Assembly: GCF_916700565.1 (NCBI RefSeq)
Contig: NZ_CAKAKO010000006.1
Span: forward strand, 558,001-622,000
From: Xenophilus sp. Marseille-Q4582
Lineage (GTDB): Bacteria; Pseudomonadota; Gammaproteobacteria; Burkholderiales; Burkholderiaceae_C
Direction: 5' to 3'
Length of the DNA: 64,000 nt
In this document: positions 49,010 to 60,529 of the stretch, in pieces
How the letters are laid out: the number at the start of each line of letters is the position of its first letter
Position numbering within the stretch: the stretch's first letter is position 1
The notes under the pieces: model-generated
The model's database searches: none
What the model saw: the letters and a program-made list of their open reading frames with translations, nothing else
What the model was told of the DNA's origin: nothing
Position numbers and translations under genes: made by a program

Positions 49010-49822
49010 TCATGAGAAAACGAGCAGTTGCGCCTGGTTGTCCAGCGCGGAAAGCACACTCAGGCCGGTGACGGCAGAGCTTTTGGGGTTGGCGCCTTCG
49101 CTGCGCCCCGACACCGTGACCCTCAAGGTCGAGACATCGCTCACCGCCTCAATGGACTGAACGTTCTCGGTGGAATGCGGATCTGCCGTCAGGACCACGC
49201 GCGTGCGGTCCAGCCCCATGCCGGCCAGGGCCACCGTGGCGGCCAGGTTCGCGTTCTTCGGGAACTTCAGCGCCGCTTCACGCGCCGAGCCGTCGAAGAC
49301 CACCGTGGCCTCGGTCAGCGCATCCAGCTCGAAGGCCCCGTCGGCAGGCGTTCCGCGCCACGAAGCAGGCGGCTTCGACGAGGCATACACCAGCTGCGTC
49401 AGGCCTGCCCGGCGCAGCGCCAGCAGGCCGTCGAGCCCTGCGATGGCGCCGACCGGAATCACCAGGCGGGCGTTCCCCGCCTGCGCGGCCGCCAGGAGTT
49501 CGTCGGCCACCGCGGCGTCGGCCAAGGCACCGACGGACATGATCATCAAGTCGGCCCCGCCCCGCAGCACGCGGCTGCCGAGCTCGCGCACCGCCGGCTG
49601 CCCTGCCACTTCGACCACCACGTCGAAGGCATGGGCGAGAAAGGTCTCGGGATCGGCCGTCACCTGAACGTCGTGCGGCAGTTCGCCACGCGCGGCCGGC
49701 AACTGATGGCTGCGCGCCAGCACACCGACGACCGCATGGCCGCGCACCGGCGCCGCCTGCCAGGCCTGAATGAGCGACTGGCCGATGGCGCCGTAGCCGA
49801 TCACGCCGACTCGTTTGATCAT
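49010..49822 (-). CDS. Aspartate dehydrogenase-family protein with an altered active site
   Basis: A 270-residue NAD(P)-dependent enzyme of the L-aspartate dehydrogenase (NadX) family. The Rossmann motif is VIGYGAIGQSL, and FDGSAREAALKFPKNANLAATVALAG is the conserved central block. In known aspartate dehydrogenases a NVH motif with the catalytic His follows; here the same place reads ENVQSIEA, with Gln at 222, and the next conserved GxFG stretch is replaced by SDVS. The NPKSSAVTGLSVL end is conserved. So the fold is clear but the reaction is doubtful. It lies inside the ABC importer operon, between the binding protein and the first permease. Confidence 0.82.
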   Translation of the reverse strand: MIKRVGVIGYGAIGQSLIQAWQAAPVRGHAVVGVLARSHQLPAARGELPHDVQVTADPETFLAHAFDVVVEVAGQPAVRELGSRVLRGGADLMIMSVGALADAAVADELLAAAQAGNARLVIPVGAIAGLDGLLALRRAGLTQLVYASSKPPASWRGTPADGAFELDALTEATVVFDGSAREAALKFPKNANLAATVALAGMGLDRTRVVLTADPHSTENVQSIEAVSDVSTLRVTVSGRSEGANPKSSAVTGLSVLSALDNQAQLLVFS

Positions 49823-49910
49823 GGGGGTTCTCTCTTCAACATGGCTGCAAGGCGGCCCGATGCGGTGAACACCGCAGGGCACGCCCGGCTGTGGGGCCGA
49901 AGGGACCAAG

Positions 49911-49943
49911 CGGTGCGGCGACCGCCCTTGCGGCACCGCACCG
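49911..49943. other. Hairpin between binding-protein gene and dehydrogenase-like gene
   Basis: CGGTGCGG and CCGCACCG pair over 8 bp, 88 bases before the dehydrogenase-like ATG, in a 172-base spacer inside the operon. Another small inverted repeat, TGCGGT-GAAC-ACCGCA, lies at 49861-49876. Hairpins after a binding-protein gene often protect its mRNA and lower downstream expression. Confidence 0.4.
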
Positions 49944-49994
49944 CGGAGTGGCCCGCGCGTTCATCGGGCAGTGCCGGTCCTGCGCGTCGCCCGC

Positions 49995-51656
49995 TCAGTC
50001 CATCGTCATCGTGGCGATGTCGATGAACCAGCTGCGCGGTTGCACCACGTTCTTGACCTTGGCCGACATGGCGCGCGGGCCCACGTCATGCGCGATCAGC
50101 ACGAAAGGTGCGTCTTCCACGATGTGCGCATGCAGCTTGGCCAGCGCCTCGTCGCGCGCCTTGTCCTCGAAGGCCGTTCGCGCGTCGGCGATCAGCTTGT
50201 CCACCTCGGCATTGCCGTAGTAGCCCCAGTTGTTGGAAACCGGCGGGACCGTCTTGGTGCTCACGAAGCGCACCATCGCGAAGAACGGATCCATGGCCGC
50301 GAAGCTGATGTTGACCGCGTTGGCGCCGTTGGCCGAGGGATCCTTCGCCCCCTTGCGCCAGTTGGTGAACAGCGTGTTCCATTCGATCACGTCGAACTGC
50401 ACGTCGAAGAAGCATGCTTTCAGCGACTGCTGCACGAACTCGTTCATGGGCAGCGGCTGCATCTGGCCGGAGCCCGAGGCCGAGATCTGCACCTTGACCT
50501 TGAGCGGCTTGGCCGCGCTGTGGCCGGCCTGCGTCATCAGCGCCTGGGCCGCCTTCACGTCGTACCTGATGTCGAACTTGGGGTTGCCCCACCACGGGTG
50601 GCCCGGGCCGACGATGCCCTTGGGCTCGGCCATCATGCCGCCCAGCAGCTGCTTCAGGCCGGCGCGGTCCACGCAGAGGTTGGCCGCCTGGCGCACGCGC
50701 TTGTCCAGCCAGGGCGAGCCTTCGGCGAAGGACAGCTGCCACGGCCACACGTGCGGCTGGGCATTGCTGTAGACCTTGAAGCCGCGCTGCGTGATCTGCG
50801 GCATGGCGTCGGGCGCGGGCGCCTCGATCCAGTCCACCTGGCCGCCCAGCAGCGCCGCCGTGCGCGCATTGGCTTCGGGCATGGGCAGCAGCACGACCTT
50901 GCCGATCTTGGGCGTGCGTTTCGCGTCCCAGTAACCGGTATTGGCGGCCAGCTCCAGCCGTTCGCGCGCCACGAAACGCGTGACCTTGAAGGGCCCCGAG
51001 CCCGACGGGTCGGACGCAAAGGCGGTCCAGGCCGCCTTGGACTTGTCGGCTGGCGAAGCACCCGCGGCCGCGTCGAACTTCTTCTGCCAGTGGGCCGGCG
51101 AGGCCATGAACAGGTTCGTGAGGTTGATGGGCAGGAAGGCGTCGGGCTCGCTGGTGCTCAGCTCCACCGTCAGGTCGTCGATCTTGCGCGCGCTCTTGAG
51201 CGTGGGCATGCGCGAGGCCGTGACGCCCACCTGGCTGGCGTCGAAATGCACGGCCTCCTTGTTGAGCACCTTGTCCACGTTCCAGACCACGGCATCGGCG
51301 TTGAAGGCCGAGCCGTCATGGAACTTGACGCCCGGGCGCAGCTTGAACACCCACTTGGTCTTGTCCTTCGCGTCCACCGTCCAGCTGGTGGCCAGGCCCG
51401 GGATCAGCACGCTGGGCGCATCGGACCGGGACAGGTCCCAGTGCGTGAGCGCGTCATAGATCGGGATGCCCGTGAAGCGGTTGCCCTCGAAGCCCTGGTC
51501 CGGCTGGCCCAGCGTGCGCGGGATGTCGGCCGCCGTCATGGCGATGCGCAGTGTCTTGTCCTGCGCCAGGGCGGCGCCGCCGGCCAGCAGCGAAAGGGCC
51601 GCCAGCGCGCCCGCACGCAGCAGGGCCGAGGGACGGGACAGGGAGTGAGGATGCAT
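49995..51656 (-). CDS. Dpp/Opp-type ABC transporter substrate-binding protein (SBP family 5)
   Basis: A 553-residue periplasmic binding protein with a signal segment ending GGAALAQ (about 27-32). It has the family phrases WVFKLRPGVKFHDGSAFNADAV, GSGPFKVTRF and QAANLCVDRAGLKQLL (the first is a 22-residue span at about 97-118). Homologues bind peptides, opines or other amino compounds; the ligand is not evident. First structural gene of the operon and preceded by two CGAT-containing palindromes. Confidence 0.92.
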   Translation of the reverse strand: MHPHSLSRPSALLRAGALAALSLLAGGAALAQDKTLRIAMTAADIPRTLGQPDQGFEGNRFTGIPIYDALTHWDLSRSDAPSVLIPGLATSWTVDAKDKTKWVFKLRPGVKFHDGSAFNADAVVWNVDKVLNKEAVHFDASQVGVTASRMPTLKSARKIDDLTVELSTSEPDAFLPINLTNLFMASPAHWQKKFDAAAGASPADKSKAAWTAFASDPSGSGPFKVTRFVARERLELAANTGYWDAKRTPKIGKVVLLPMPEANARTAALLGGQVDWIEAPAPDAMPQITQRGFKVYSNAQPHVWPWQLSFAEGSPWLDKRVRQAANLCVDRAGLKQLLGGMMAEPKGIVGPGHPWWGNPKFDIRYDVKAAQALMTQAGHSAAKPLKVKVQISASGSGQMQPLPMNEFVQQSLKACFFDVQFDVIEWNTLFTNWRKGAKDPSANGANAVNISFAAMDPFFAMVRFVSTKTVPPVSNNWGYYGNAEVDKLIADARTAFEDKARDEALAKLHAHIVEDAPFVLIAHDVGPRAMSAKVKNVVQPRSWFIDIATMTMD

Positions 51657-51732
51657 GGGCAAGGCTCCGGTTGAGGGGTGGGGCATCGAGAAGCTCGACG
51701 TGCCAGCCCTCATGCAAAGCCCGTGCCGGGCT

Positions 51733-51773
51733 CGATCTATCGTTTGAAGCTCTCTTTGTATCGATAACCGATA
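51733..51773 (-). promoter_or_regulatory. Two CGAT palindromes upstream of the binding-protein gene
   Basis: CGAT-CT-ATCG (51733-51742) and TATCG-ATAAC-CGATA (51759-51773) lie 77 to 117 bases before the binding-protein ATG, within the 203-base gap downstream of the IclR gene. They are the only AT-rich blocks there and are good operator candidates for the IclR protein. Confidence 0.5.
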
Positions 51774-51859
51774 TGTCCATGGATGACCCAGGACGCGCAC
51801 GCACCGGCCTGGCGCATGCGGGGTGATCGTGGTGCGCGCGAGGCCCTTGGGCCTGCCGC

Positions 51860-52693
51860 TCAGGGGGCCAGCGCGGCCGAGATGGCGCGTGCGCAGTCGA
51901 TCACCATCGGCGCCAGCGTCTTCTGCGCGGCCGCAGGCGTCCAGCGGCTGGTGGGCGGCGACACATGCACCGCGCCGCGCGGGCGGCCCGACTTGTCGAC
52001 GATGGGCGCGGCAATGCCCATGTCGCCGCGGAACAGCTCCTCGACGTTGTGCGCGTAGCCCACGCGCCGGCAGGCGGCGATGCGCGCCTCGATGGCGCGC
52101 AGGCTGGTGAGCGTGTGCGGCGTGCGCGCCGGGCGCGGCGCCGCCTGCAGGTGCATGCGCACCTCGTCGTCGCTCAGGCAGCTGAGCCAGGCCCGGCCCG
52201 AACTGGTGCAGTACATGGGAATGCGCATGCCCACGGGCGTGAGCACCGGGATGAACTGGCTGGTCATGCGCTGCGCGAGGTAGAGCATGTCGGTGCCGGC
52301 CGCCTCGGTCAGGTGCGCCGTCTCGCCGCTGGTGTTGGCCAGCTGGGCCAGGTAGGGGCTGGCCGTCTGCACCAGCGGGTGGCCGGCGAGGTAGTTGAAG
52401 CCGATGTCCATGGTCGCGGGCAGCAGCCGGAAGCGGCGCGTGGCCGCGTCCTTGCCCACGTAGCCGAGCACCGAGAGCGTGTGCACGGTGCGCTGTGCCG
52501 AGGCACGGCTCATGCCTGTGCGCTCGGCGATCTCGCCCAGCGTCATGGTGCGGTGCGCGGCGTCGAAGGCGCGCAGCACCTCCAGCCCCTTGGCCAGCGA
52601 CAGGTTGAACAGGGGGTCGGCCTGCCTGCCGGTGCCCTCGCTCACGGAAGGTGCGGGGGCATCGGCTGCTTTTCTCTGACGGGCCATCGGCAT
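51860..52693 (-). CDS. IclR-family transcriptional regulator
   Basis: A 277-residue regulator. A winged helix-turn-helix (about 40-100) reads MTLGEIAERTGMSRASAQRT, and the effector-binding domain (about 115-275) includes GRAWLSCLSDDE and RGAVHVSPPTSRWT. ATG 52693 (MPMARQRK) and ATG 52687 are equally possible. It is transcribed in the same direction as the catabolic operon that begins 204 bases downstream, which it probably controls. Confidence 0.9.
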   Translation of the reverse strand: MPMARQRKAADAPAPSVSEGTGRQADPLFNLSLAKGLEVLRAFDAAHRTMTLGEIAERTGMSRASAQRTVHTLSVLGYVGKDAATRRFRLLPATMDIGFNYLAGHPLVQTASPYLAQLANTSGETAHLTEAAGTDMLYLAQRMTSQFIPVLTPVGMRIPMYCTSSGRAWLSCLSDDEVRMHLQAAPRPARTPHTLTSLRAIEARIAACRRVGYAHNVEELFRGDMGIAAPIVDKSGRPRGAVHVSPPTSRWTPAAAQKTLAPMVIDCARAISAALAP

Positions 52694-52821
52694 GCTGCGG
52701 GTTCGGCGGCCGATTCTAGGAACAAGGCCGGGCCGCTGCAGGCGCAAGCCGCCCACCGCTGCCGCGCGGGTGACCGCCGCGACCGGCATCGGACGATCCG
52801 CCCGAGCGGCGCCGGCCGCCC

Positions 52822-53019
52822 TCAGCGCTTGCCCTGCTCCCGGCGCTCGCGCGCGCGGCGCTGCTGGCGCGTCTCGCTGGCCAGCAGCCGGGCGCGCTCT
52901 TTTTCCTGCCGCTTGGCCAGGCGCTTGAGGCGCAGCTTGCGCCCGATCCAGAAGCTGAAGATGCCGCCCACCATGCCGATGAGCAGGCCGATGGCGCTGA
53001 CGTCGAGGCCGCCCATCAT
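52822..53019 (-). CDS. 65-residue membrane protein coupled to parC
   Basis: A small protein with one predicted transmembrane helix ([20 protein letters not shown], about 7-26) followed by a strongly basic, probably helical tail rich in Arg, Lys, Glu and Gln. Its ATG at 53019 overlaps the parC stop (ATGA), so translation is likely coupled. I do not recognise a family. The basic tail could bind nucleic acid, but this is a guess. Confidence 0.6.
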   Translation of the reverse strand: MMGGLDVSAIGLLIGMVGGIFSFWIGRKLRLKRLAKRQEKERARLLASETRQQRRARERREQGKR

Positions 53020-55382
53020 TCCACCCGCGTCACGGTGTCGGGCGTGAAGGTGAAGGCCCCGCCCTTGCCCTTGCGCCCGCGCGCGGCACGCGCGTTGTTC
53101 AACGAACGGATGTCCAGCTGCTCCTCGCGGCGCTTGCCGCGGAAGTCGCCCTCGATGCGCACACTGCGCGTGTACGCCGCGGCGCCGGCCAGGCTGGCCT
53201 TGGGCGCCAGGTCCATGAGCGTGAGGCCGCGCCCGCCCTTGGGCAACAGCTTGAGTTCGGACAGCTCGAAGCTCAGGATCTGCCGGTCGGTCGCGACGCA
53301 GCACACATGCGTGGCCGCCGGCACCGGCTGCGCGCCGCCGGCGCCGCCCACCAGCGAGGGCCGCGTGAGCTGCTCGCCCTCGCCCACGCCGATGAAGGCC
53401 TTGCCGCCCTTCTGGCGCGAAACCATGTGCTCGACGTTCGCCAGGAAGCCGTAGCCGCCGGTGCTGGCCAGCAGCAGCTGGGCCGATGGCGGGCCGGCGA
53501 AGAAATGCGCCACCTGGGTGCCGGCTTCCAGCTCGATCATGGTCGTGACCGGCTGGCCATCGCCGCGCGCACCGGGCAGGCTCGCCACGGGCACGGTGTA
53601 GACGCGCACCGACTTGTCCTTGGCGGTGCCGAAGACCAGCAGCGTGTCCACGGTGCGGCATTCGAAGGTCCCATACAGCGCATCGCCGGCCTTGAAGGCG
53701 TACTCGGCCTTCTCGGGGTTCCAGCCCTTCTGTGCCCGCACCCAGCCCTTCTGGGAGACGATCACGGTGACCGGCTCGTCGACCACCTTCACCTCGGCCA
53801 CGGCGCGCTTGTCGGCCTGGATCAGCGTGCGGCGCGGGTCCTCGAAGGTCTTGGCGTCCGATTCGATTTCCTTGACCAGCAGGCGGCGCAGCGCGGCCGG
53901 GTTGCCCAGGATCTCCTCGAGCTTCTTCTTCTCGTCGCGCAGCTTGGCCAGCTCCTGCTCGATCTTGATCGCTTCCAGCCGTGCCAGCTGGCGCAGCCGG
54001 ATCTCGAGGATGTCCTCGGCCTGCCGGTCGCTGAGGTTGAAGCGCGCGATCAGCGCCGCCTTCGGGTCTTCGGCGGCGCGGATGATGGCGATCACCTCGT
54101 CGATGTTCAGCAGCACCAGCTGCCGGCCTTCGAGGATGTGGATGCGGTCGTCGACCTTGTCCAGGCGGTGCTGCGAGCGGCGCTGCACCGTCTGCTCGCG
54201 GAAGGCGATCCATTCCAGCAGCATCTGGCGCAGCGACTTCTGCACCGGCTTGCCGTCGATGCCCACCATCGTCAGGTTGATGGGCGCGGAAGTCTCCAGC
54301 GAGGTCTGCGACAGCAGCGTGGCGATGAATTCGTCCTGCGGGATGCGCGAGGTCTTGGGCTCGAACACGAGGCGCACCGGCGCATCCTTGCTCGACTCGT
54401 CGCGCACGCCGTCCAGCACCGCCAGCAGCGCGGCCTTGACCTGCTGCTGTTCGGTGGTCAGGGCCTTCTTGCCGGCCTTGACCTTGGGGTTGGTCAGCTC
54501 CTCGATCTCTTCGAGCACCTTCTGGCTGCTCACGCCCGGCGGCAGCTCGTTGACCACGATCTGCCACTGGCCGCGCGCCAGCTCTTCCACCTTCCAGCGC
54601 GCGCGCACCTTCAGCGAGCCGCGGCCCGTGCGGTAGGCCTCGGCGATGTCGTTCGGGCTGCTGATGATCTGCGCGCCGCCCGGGTAGTCGGGGCCGGGCA
54701 CCAGCGCGAACAGCTCTTCGTCGCTGAGCTTGCCGTTGCTCTTGATGAGCGACACACAGGCATCCGCGATCTCGCGCAGGTTGTGGCTCGGGATCTCGGT
54801 CGCCAGGCCCACGGCGATGCCGCTCGCACCGTTGAGCAGCACGAAAGGCAGGCGCGCGGGCAGCTGGCGCGGCTCGTCGGTGGAGCCGTCGTAGTTGGGC
54901 ACGAAATCCACCGTGCCCTCGTCGATCTCCGACAGCAGCAGCTGCGTGATGCGCGCCAGCCGCGCCTCGGTGTAGCGCATGGCAGCAGCGCCGTCGCCGT
55001 CGCGGCTGCCAAAGTTGCCCTGGCCGTCGATCAGCGGATAGCGCTGCGAGAAGTCCTGCGCCATGCGCACCAGCGCGTCGTACGCGGCCTGGTCGCCGTG
55101 CGGATGGAAGCGGCCCAGCACATCGCCGACTACGCGCGCGCTCTTCACCGGCTTGGCGCCCACGGTGCCGTTGGCGCCGCCGTAGCCCAGGCCCATGCGC
55201 TCCATCGAGTAGAGGATGCGGCGCTGCACCGGCTTCTGGCCGTCGCACACGTCGGGCAGCGCGCGGCCCTTGACCACGGAGAGCGCGTACTCGAGGTAGG
55301 CGGTCTGCGCGTAGTCGGCCAGCGTCAGCGCGTTCGGGTCTTCGGGTTCCTGCAGGTCCAGGGTCGGTTGAATGTCGTCCAT
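53016..55382 (-). CDS. parC: DNA topoisomerase IV subunit A
   Basis: A 788-residue type IIA topoisomerase subunit that breaks and rejoins DNA to separate daughter chromosomes. Typical blocks: [20 protein letters not shown] near the start, the catalytic Tyr in [25 protein letters not shown], and a C-terminal wrapping domain of beta-pinwheel repeats (about 500-780). Quinolone-region residues are in [15 protein letters not shown]. It follows the lytic transglycosylase in a parE-mlt-parC series. Confidence 0.95.
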   Translation of the reverse strand: MDDIQPTLDLQEPEDPNALTLADYAQTAYLEYALSVVKGRALPDVCDGQKPVQRRILYSMERMGLGYGGANGTVGAKPVKSARVVGDVLGRFHPHGDQAAYDALVRMAQDFSQRYPLIDGQGNFGSRDGDGAAAMRYTEARLARITQLLLSEIDEGTVDFVPNYDGSTDEPRQLPARLPFVLLNGASGIAVGLATEIPSHNLREIADACVSLIKSNGKLSDEELFALVPGPDYPGGAQIISSPNDIAEAYRTGRGSLKVRARWKVEELARGQWQIVVNELPPGVSSQKVLEEIEELTNPKVKAGKKALTTEQQQVKAALLAVLDGVRDESSKDAPVRLVFEPKTSRIPQDEFIATLLSQTSLETSAPINLTMVGIDGKPVQKSLRQMLLEWIAFREQTVQRRSQHRLDKVDDRIHILEGRQLVLLNIDEVIAIIRAAEDPKAALIARFNLSDRQAEDILEIRLRQLARLEAIKIEQELAKLRDEKKKLEEILGNPAALRRLLVKEIESDAKTFEDPRRTLIQADKRAVAEVKVVDEPVTVIVSQKGWVRAQKGWNPEKAEYAFKAGDALYGTFECRTVDTLLVFGTAKDKSVRVYTVPVASLPGARGDGQPVTTMIELEAGTQVAHFFAGPPSAQLLLASTGGYGFLANVEHMVSRQKGGKAFIGVGEGEQLTRPSLVGGAGGAQPVPAATHVCCVATDRQILSFELSELKLLPKGGRGLTLMDLAPKASLAGAAAYTRSVRIEGDFRGKRREEQLDIRSLNNARAARGRKGKGGAFTFTPDTVTRVE

Positions 55383-55444
55383 GAGGCTTCGGGGTTCGGT
55401 TCGTCGGCGCGGCAGGTACGCGCCGGTTTCTTCTTCTGGGGGCT

Positions 55445-56275
55445 TCAGTCGGCCGGCGGCGCGTCGGCATCCACGCGCGCGGCGGGCAGTTCCATGCGCA
55501 CGCGCGAGGGCATTCGCCCGCCGCCGCTCACCGGGGCGGCGCCACGCGGCGCGCCGGCGGCCTGGGCCACCCGCGTGCCCGCGGCGGGCTTGAGGTGCGC
55601 ATACAGCGCCAGCACGGTCTTCACGTAGTTCTGCGTTTCCCGGTAATTGGGGATGCGGTTGCCCGCGCGCTGCACGGCGCCTTCGCCCGCGTTGTAGGCG
55701 GCCAGCGCCAGCTCCAGGCTGCCGTCGAACATCGCGATCAGGTCGCGCAGGTAGCGGCTGCCGGCGGCGATGTTGATCTGCGGGTCGTGCAGCTTGGCCT
55801 GCACCGTCCGCCTGGCGTCGCCGCGCACGCCATAGCGTTCGGCGGTGGCCGGCATCAGCTGCATGAGGCCGATGGCGCCCTTGGGTGAAATGGCCTGCGT
55901 GTTGAAGCCCGATTCGGCCGCCACCAGCGCCTGCAGCAGCTCGACGTCGAGGTCGTGCCGCGCGGCCGCGGATTTCAGCGCCGGGCTGGCCGTGCGCCAG
56001 CTGGGCGCCTTCTCGAACAGCGCGATCAGCGATGCCGCGCGTGCGCCCGGCTCGCCCAGCGCGGGCGCGCGGCCCAGGCCCTCGGCGGTGTCGAAGCGCT
56101 GTCCTTCCTTGAAGAAGAGCTGGTAGCGCGCGTCCAGCTTCTCGGCCGCGAAATGCGCCGTGCCGCGCTCGTCCACGTAACCGTAGATGTCGGCATGCGC
56201 CCAGCCGCCCGCAGCAAGCAGCAACGGCAGGCAGAACGAACGCAACAGGCGGGCGGCGGATCGGGCCAGGGTCAT
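55445..56275 (-). CDS. Lytic transglycosylase with N-terminal DUF4124 domain
   Basis: A 276-residue exported muramidase that cleaves peptidoglycan glycan strands. Signal segment [19 protein letters not shown] (about 10-28), a DUF4124-like domain [14 protein letters not shown], and an SLT domain with catalytic E121 in [20 protein letters not shown] and the [20 protein letters not shown] block. The C-terminal 45 residues are Ala/Pro-rich. It lies between parE and parC on the same strand. Confidence 0.9.
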   Translation of the reverse strand: MTLARSAARLLRSFCLPLLLAAGGWAHADIYGYVDERGTAHFAAEKLDARYQLFFKEGQRFDTAEGLGRAPALGEPGARAASLIALFEKAPSWRTASPALKSAAARHDLDVELLQALVAAESGFNTQAISPKGAIGLMQLMPATAERYGVRGDARRTVQAKLHDPQINIAAGSRYLRDLIAMFDGSLELALAAYNAGEGAVQRAGNRIPNYRETQNYVKTVLALYAHLKPAAGTRVAQAAGAPRGAAPVSGGGRMPSRVRMELPAARVDADAPPAD

Positions 56276-56293
56276 GTCTCGAGGGGGGCGGGT

Positions 56294-56319
56294 GCCCGGG
56301 CGCGCGTGCGCGCCCGGGC
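56294..56319 (-). terminator. Perfect 12-bp GC hairpin between parE and the transglycosylase gene
   Basis: GCCCGGGCGCGC and GCGCGCCCGGGC are perfectly complementary over 12 bp with only a 2-base centre (GT). It starts 2 bases after the parE stop. Very stable, but with no T-run, so it may be a pause or mRNA-processing structure and not a true terminator. Confidence 0.5.
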
Positions 56320-56321
56320 GG

Positions 56322-58298
<1,977 letters not shown>

Positions 58299-58465
58299 GG
58301 CGGCGGATTGTAGTCACGGCGCCCGGCAATCACTGGATGTGCATACAGCCTCTTTGCGCCCCTCGCCCATGCGGCCGCGGCATCAAAGGCACGCGGGAAT
58401 GTCATCAATCACGGTCCCCGCGGCGCCAGCGCGGTCCCGCGCTTGTGGCTACATTTCCCGCTGCC

Positions 58466-59680
58466 ATGCCCCACACGCCCACCCCCCTTTCCATGCGCCA
58501 GGTCCTGATCTGCGGCGCCCTCGTCGTCACGCTGTCCATGGGCATCCGCCACGGCTTCGGCCTGTGGCTGCAGCCCATCACCCAGGCCCAGGGCTGGACC
58601 CGCGAAACCTTCTCCTTCGCGATCGCGATCCAGAACCTCTCCTGGGGCATCTTCGGCGTGTTCGCGGGCATGCTGGCCGACCGGCTGGGCGCCTTCCGCG
58701 TGCTGCTGATCGGCGCCGCCTGCTACGCGCTGGGGCTGGCGGGCATGGCGATGTCGCCCACGCCGCTGCTGTTCACGCTCACCGCCGGCGTGCTGATCGG
58801 CGCCGCCCAGGCCGGCACCACCTACGCGGTGGTCTATGGCGTGATCGGGCGCCAGTTGCCGGCCGACAAGCGCTCCTGGGCCATGGGCGTGACGGCCGCG
58901 GCCGGCTCCTTCGGCCAGTTCTTCATGGTGCCGGTGGAAGGCCAGCTCATCCTGCACATGGGCTGGCAGACCGCCCTGCTGGTGCTGGCGGTGATGGCCC
59001 TGGTCATCGTGCCGCTGGCCTTCGGGCTGCGCGAGCCCGCCCACACCACGGGCGCCGTGCGGCGCGAGCAGACCATCGGCCAGGCCGTGGCCGAGGCCTT
59101 CCGCTACCCCAGCTTCCGGCTGCTGATGGCGGGCTACTTCGTGTGCGGCTTCCAGGTGGTGTTCATCGGCGTGCACATGCCCAGCTACCTCAAGGACAAG
59201 GGCCTGTCGCCCGAGGTGGCCAGCTACGCGCTGGCGCTGATCGGCCTGTTCAACGTGGTCGGCACCTACATCGCCGGCACGCTGGGCCAGCGCATCGCCA
59301 AGCGCAAGATCCTGGCCTTCATCTACCTCGGGCGCGCGGTGGCCATCACGGCCTTCCTGATCGCGCCGCTGTCGCCGCTGTCGGTGTACCTGTTCGCGGC
59401 CGTGATCGGCGCGCTGTGGCTGTCCACCGTGCCGCCCACCAACGCCGTCATCGCCCAGATCTTCGGCGTGGCCCATTTGTCGATGCTGGGTGGCTTCGTG
59501 TTCCTGAGCCACCAGGTGGGCTCCTTCCTGGGCGTGTGGCTGGGCGGCTTCCTGTACGACCGCACGGGCAGCTACGACATCGTCTGGTACATCGCCATCG
59601 CGCTGGGCGTCTTCGCGGCGCTGGTCAACCTGCCCGTCAAGGAAGGGGCGATCGCGCGCGGCAGCGCGCAGCCGGCCTGA
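58466..59680 (+). CDS. MFS transporter
   Basis: A 404-residue major-facilitator protein with about 12 hydrophobic helices, beginning VLICGALVVTLSMGIRHGFGLWLQP. The loop FGVFAGMLADRLGAFRVLL is the MFS motif A. It resembles the oxalate/formate-type and monocarboxylate-type subgroup, but the substrate is not evident. ATG 58466 is used; the frame is open upstream across the divergent spacer to parE. Confidence 0.88.
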   Translation: MPHTPTPLSMRQVLICGALVVTLSMGIRHGFGLWLQPITQAQGWTRETFSFAIAIQNLSWGIFGVFAGMLADRLGAFRVLLIGAACYALGLAGMAMSPTPLLFTLTAGVLIGAAQAGTTYAVVYGVIGRQLPADKRSWAMGVTAAAGSFGQFFMVPVEGQLILHMGWQTALLVLAVMALVIVPLAFGLREPAHTTGAVRREQTIGQAVAEAFRYPSFRLLMAGYFVCGFQVVFIGVHMPSYLKDKGLSPEVASYALALIGLFNVVGTYIAGTLGQRIAKRKILAFIYLGRAVAITAFLIAPLSPLSVYLFAAVIGALWLSTVPPTNAVIAQIFGVAHLSMLGGFVFLSHQVGSFLGVWLGGFLYDRTGSYDIVWYIAIALGVFAALVNLPVKEGAIARGSAQPA

Positions 59681-59694
59681 GTGCGGCACGGCAC

Positions 59695-59700
59695 GACAAT
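59695..59700 (+). promoter_or_regulatory. -10-like GACAAT just before the 57-residue protein gene
   Basis: GACAAT ends 10 bases before the ATG at 59711, so a transcript from here would start almost at the start codon (near-leaderless). No -35 is visible at 17 bases. Confidence 0.35.
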
Positions 59701-59710
59701 CAGGCCGACC

Positions 59711-59884
59711 ATGACGACGCCCACCCCGCCTGCGCCCGCCGCCCCCGCGGCCTGGAAGCCGGCCGCTTGGCGCCTGGCCGGCTGGGCCGGCGCCGCGGCG
59801 GTGCTGCTGGGCGTGCTGGCGCTGTACCTGCAGCCCGGCTTCCTGGTCATGCTCAGCGACATGATCTGGGCCTGCTTCGGATGA
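59711..59884 (+). CDS. 57-residue membrane protein
   Basis: A small protein with a Pro/Ala-rich N-terminus (about 1-18) and one hydrophobic helix (WAGAAAVLLGVLALYLQPGFLV, span about 25-46) followed by [11 protein letters not shown]. Its stop overlaps the methyltransferase ATG (ATGA), indicating coupling. I do not recognise a family; it is too short for confident homology. Confidence 0.6.
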   Translation: MTTPTPPAPAAPAAWKPAAWRLAGWAGAAAVLLGVLALYLQPGFLVMLSDMIWACFG

Positions 59885-60492
59885 GCGCCCTCCTGCCGCA
59901 CGCCCGGCCGCCGCACCCCCTGCACCCGCCTTCCGACTGGCTGCTGCGCTGGGCGCACCTGATTCCGGCGGGCGGCCGGGTGCTGGACGTGGCCTGCGGC
60001 CCGGGCCGCCACCTGCACTGGCTGCATGCGCAGGGTTTTGCGCCGACCGGCGTGGACCGCGACCCGGCCGCGCTGGCCAGCCTCGCGCCGCTGGCCCAGG
60101 CCGGCGCCGAGATCGTGGAAGCCGACATCGAGGACGGCCCCTGGCCCTTCGCGGGCCGCGCCTTCGACGCCGTGCTGGTCACGAACTACCTCTGGCGCCC
60201 CCGCCTGCCCGACATCGCCGCCGCCGTGGCGCCCGGCGGCCTGCTGATCTACGAAACCTTCGCCCAGGGGCAGGAAAGCGTGGGCCGGCCGGCGCGCGCC
60301 GAGTTCCTGCTGGCCCCCGGGGAACTGCTGCGCCTGGCCGCCGGCGAAGGGCTGCGCGTGCTGGCCTACGAAGACGGCTTCCTCGAGGCACCCGCCCCGC
60401 GCTTCGTGCAGCGGCTGGTCGCCGCACGCGGCGCCGCCGCCCCGGGAACACCCCTGCGCCACCTGCTGCGGCCGCCCGGGCCCAGTCGGTAG
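59881..60492 (+). CDS. Class I SAM-dependent methyltransferase
   Basis: A 203-residue methyltransferase. Motif I is [16 protein letters not shown] (about 38-53), followed by the acidic loop GVDRDPAAL and motif IV-like [10 protein letters not shown]. The target is unknown. The ATG at 59881 overlaps the preceding small-protein gene. It ends only 2 bases before an upstream ATG of dapA, so the dapA -10 box lies within its last codons. Confidence 0.85.
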   Translation: MSALLPHARPPHPLHPPSDWLLRWAHLIPAGGRVLDVACGPGRHLHWLHAQGFAPTGVDRDPAALASLAPLAQAGAEIVEADIEDGPWPFAGRAFDAVLVTNYLWRPRLPDIAAAVAPGGLLIYETFAQGQESVGRPARAEFLLAPGELLRLAAGEGLRVLAYEDGFLEAPAPRFVQRLVAARGAAAPGTPLRHLLRPPGPSR

Positions 60493-60495
60493 AAT
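60490..60495 (+). promoter_or_regulatory. Candidate -10 box (TAGAAT) of dapA
   Basis: TAGAAT matches five of six -10 positions and lies 35 bases before the TTG start chosen for dapA. The ATG at 60494 falls inside this hexamer, which argues against it as the translation start. Confidence 0.5.
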
Positions 60496-60529
60496 GCCCG
60501 CTTCATCTTTTCAGCCAAAGAGACCCTCC

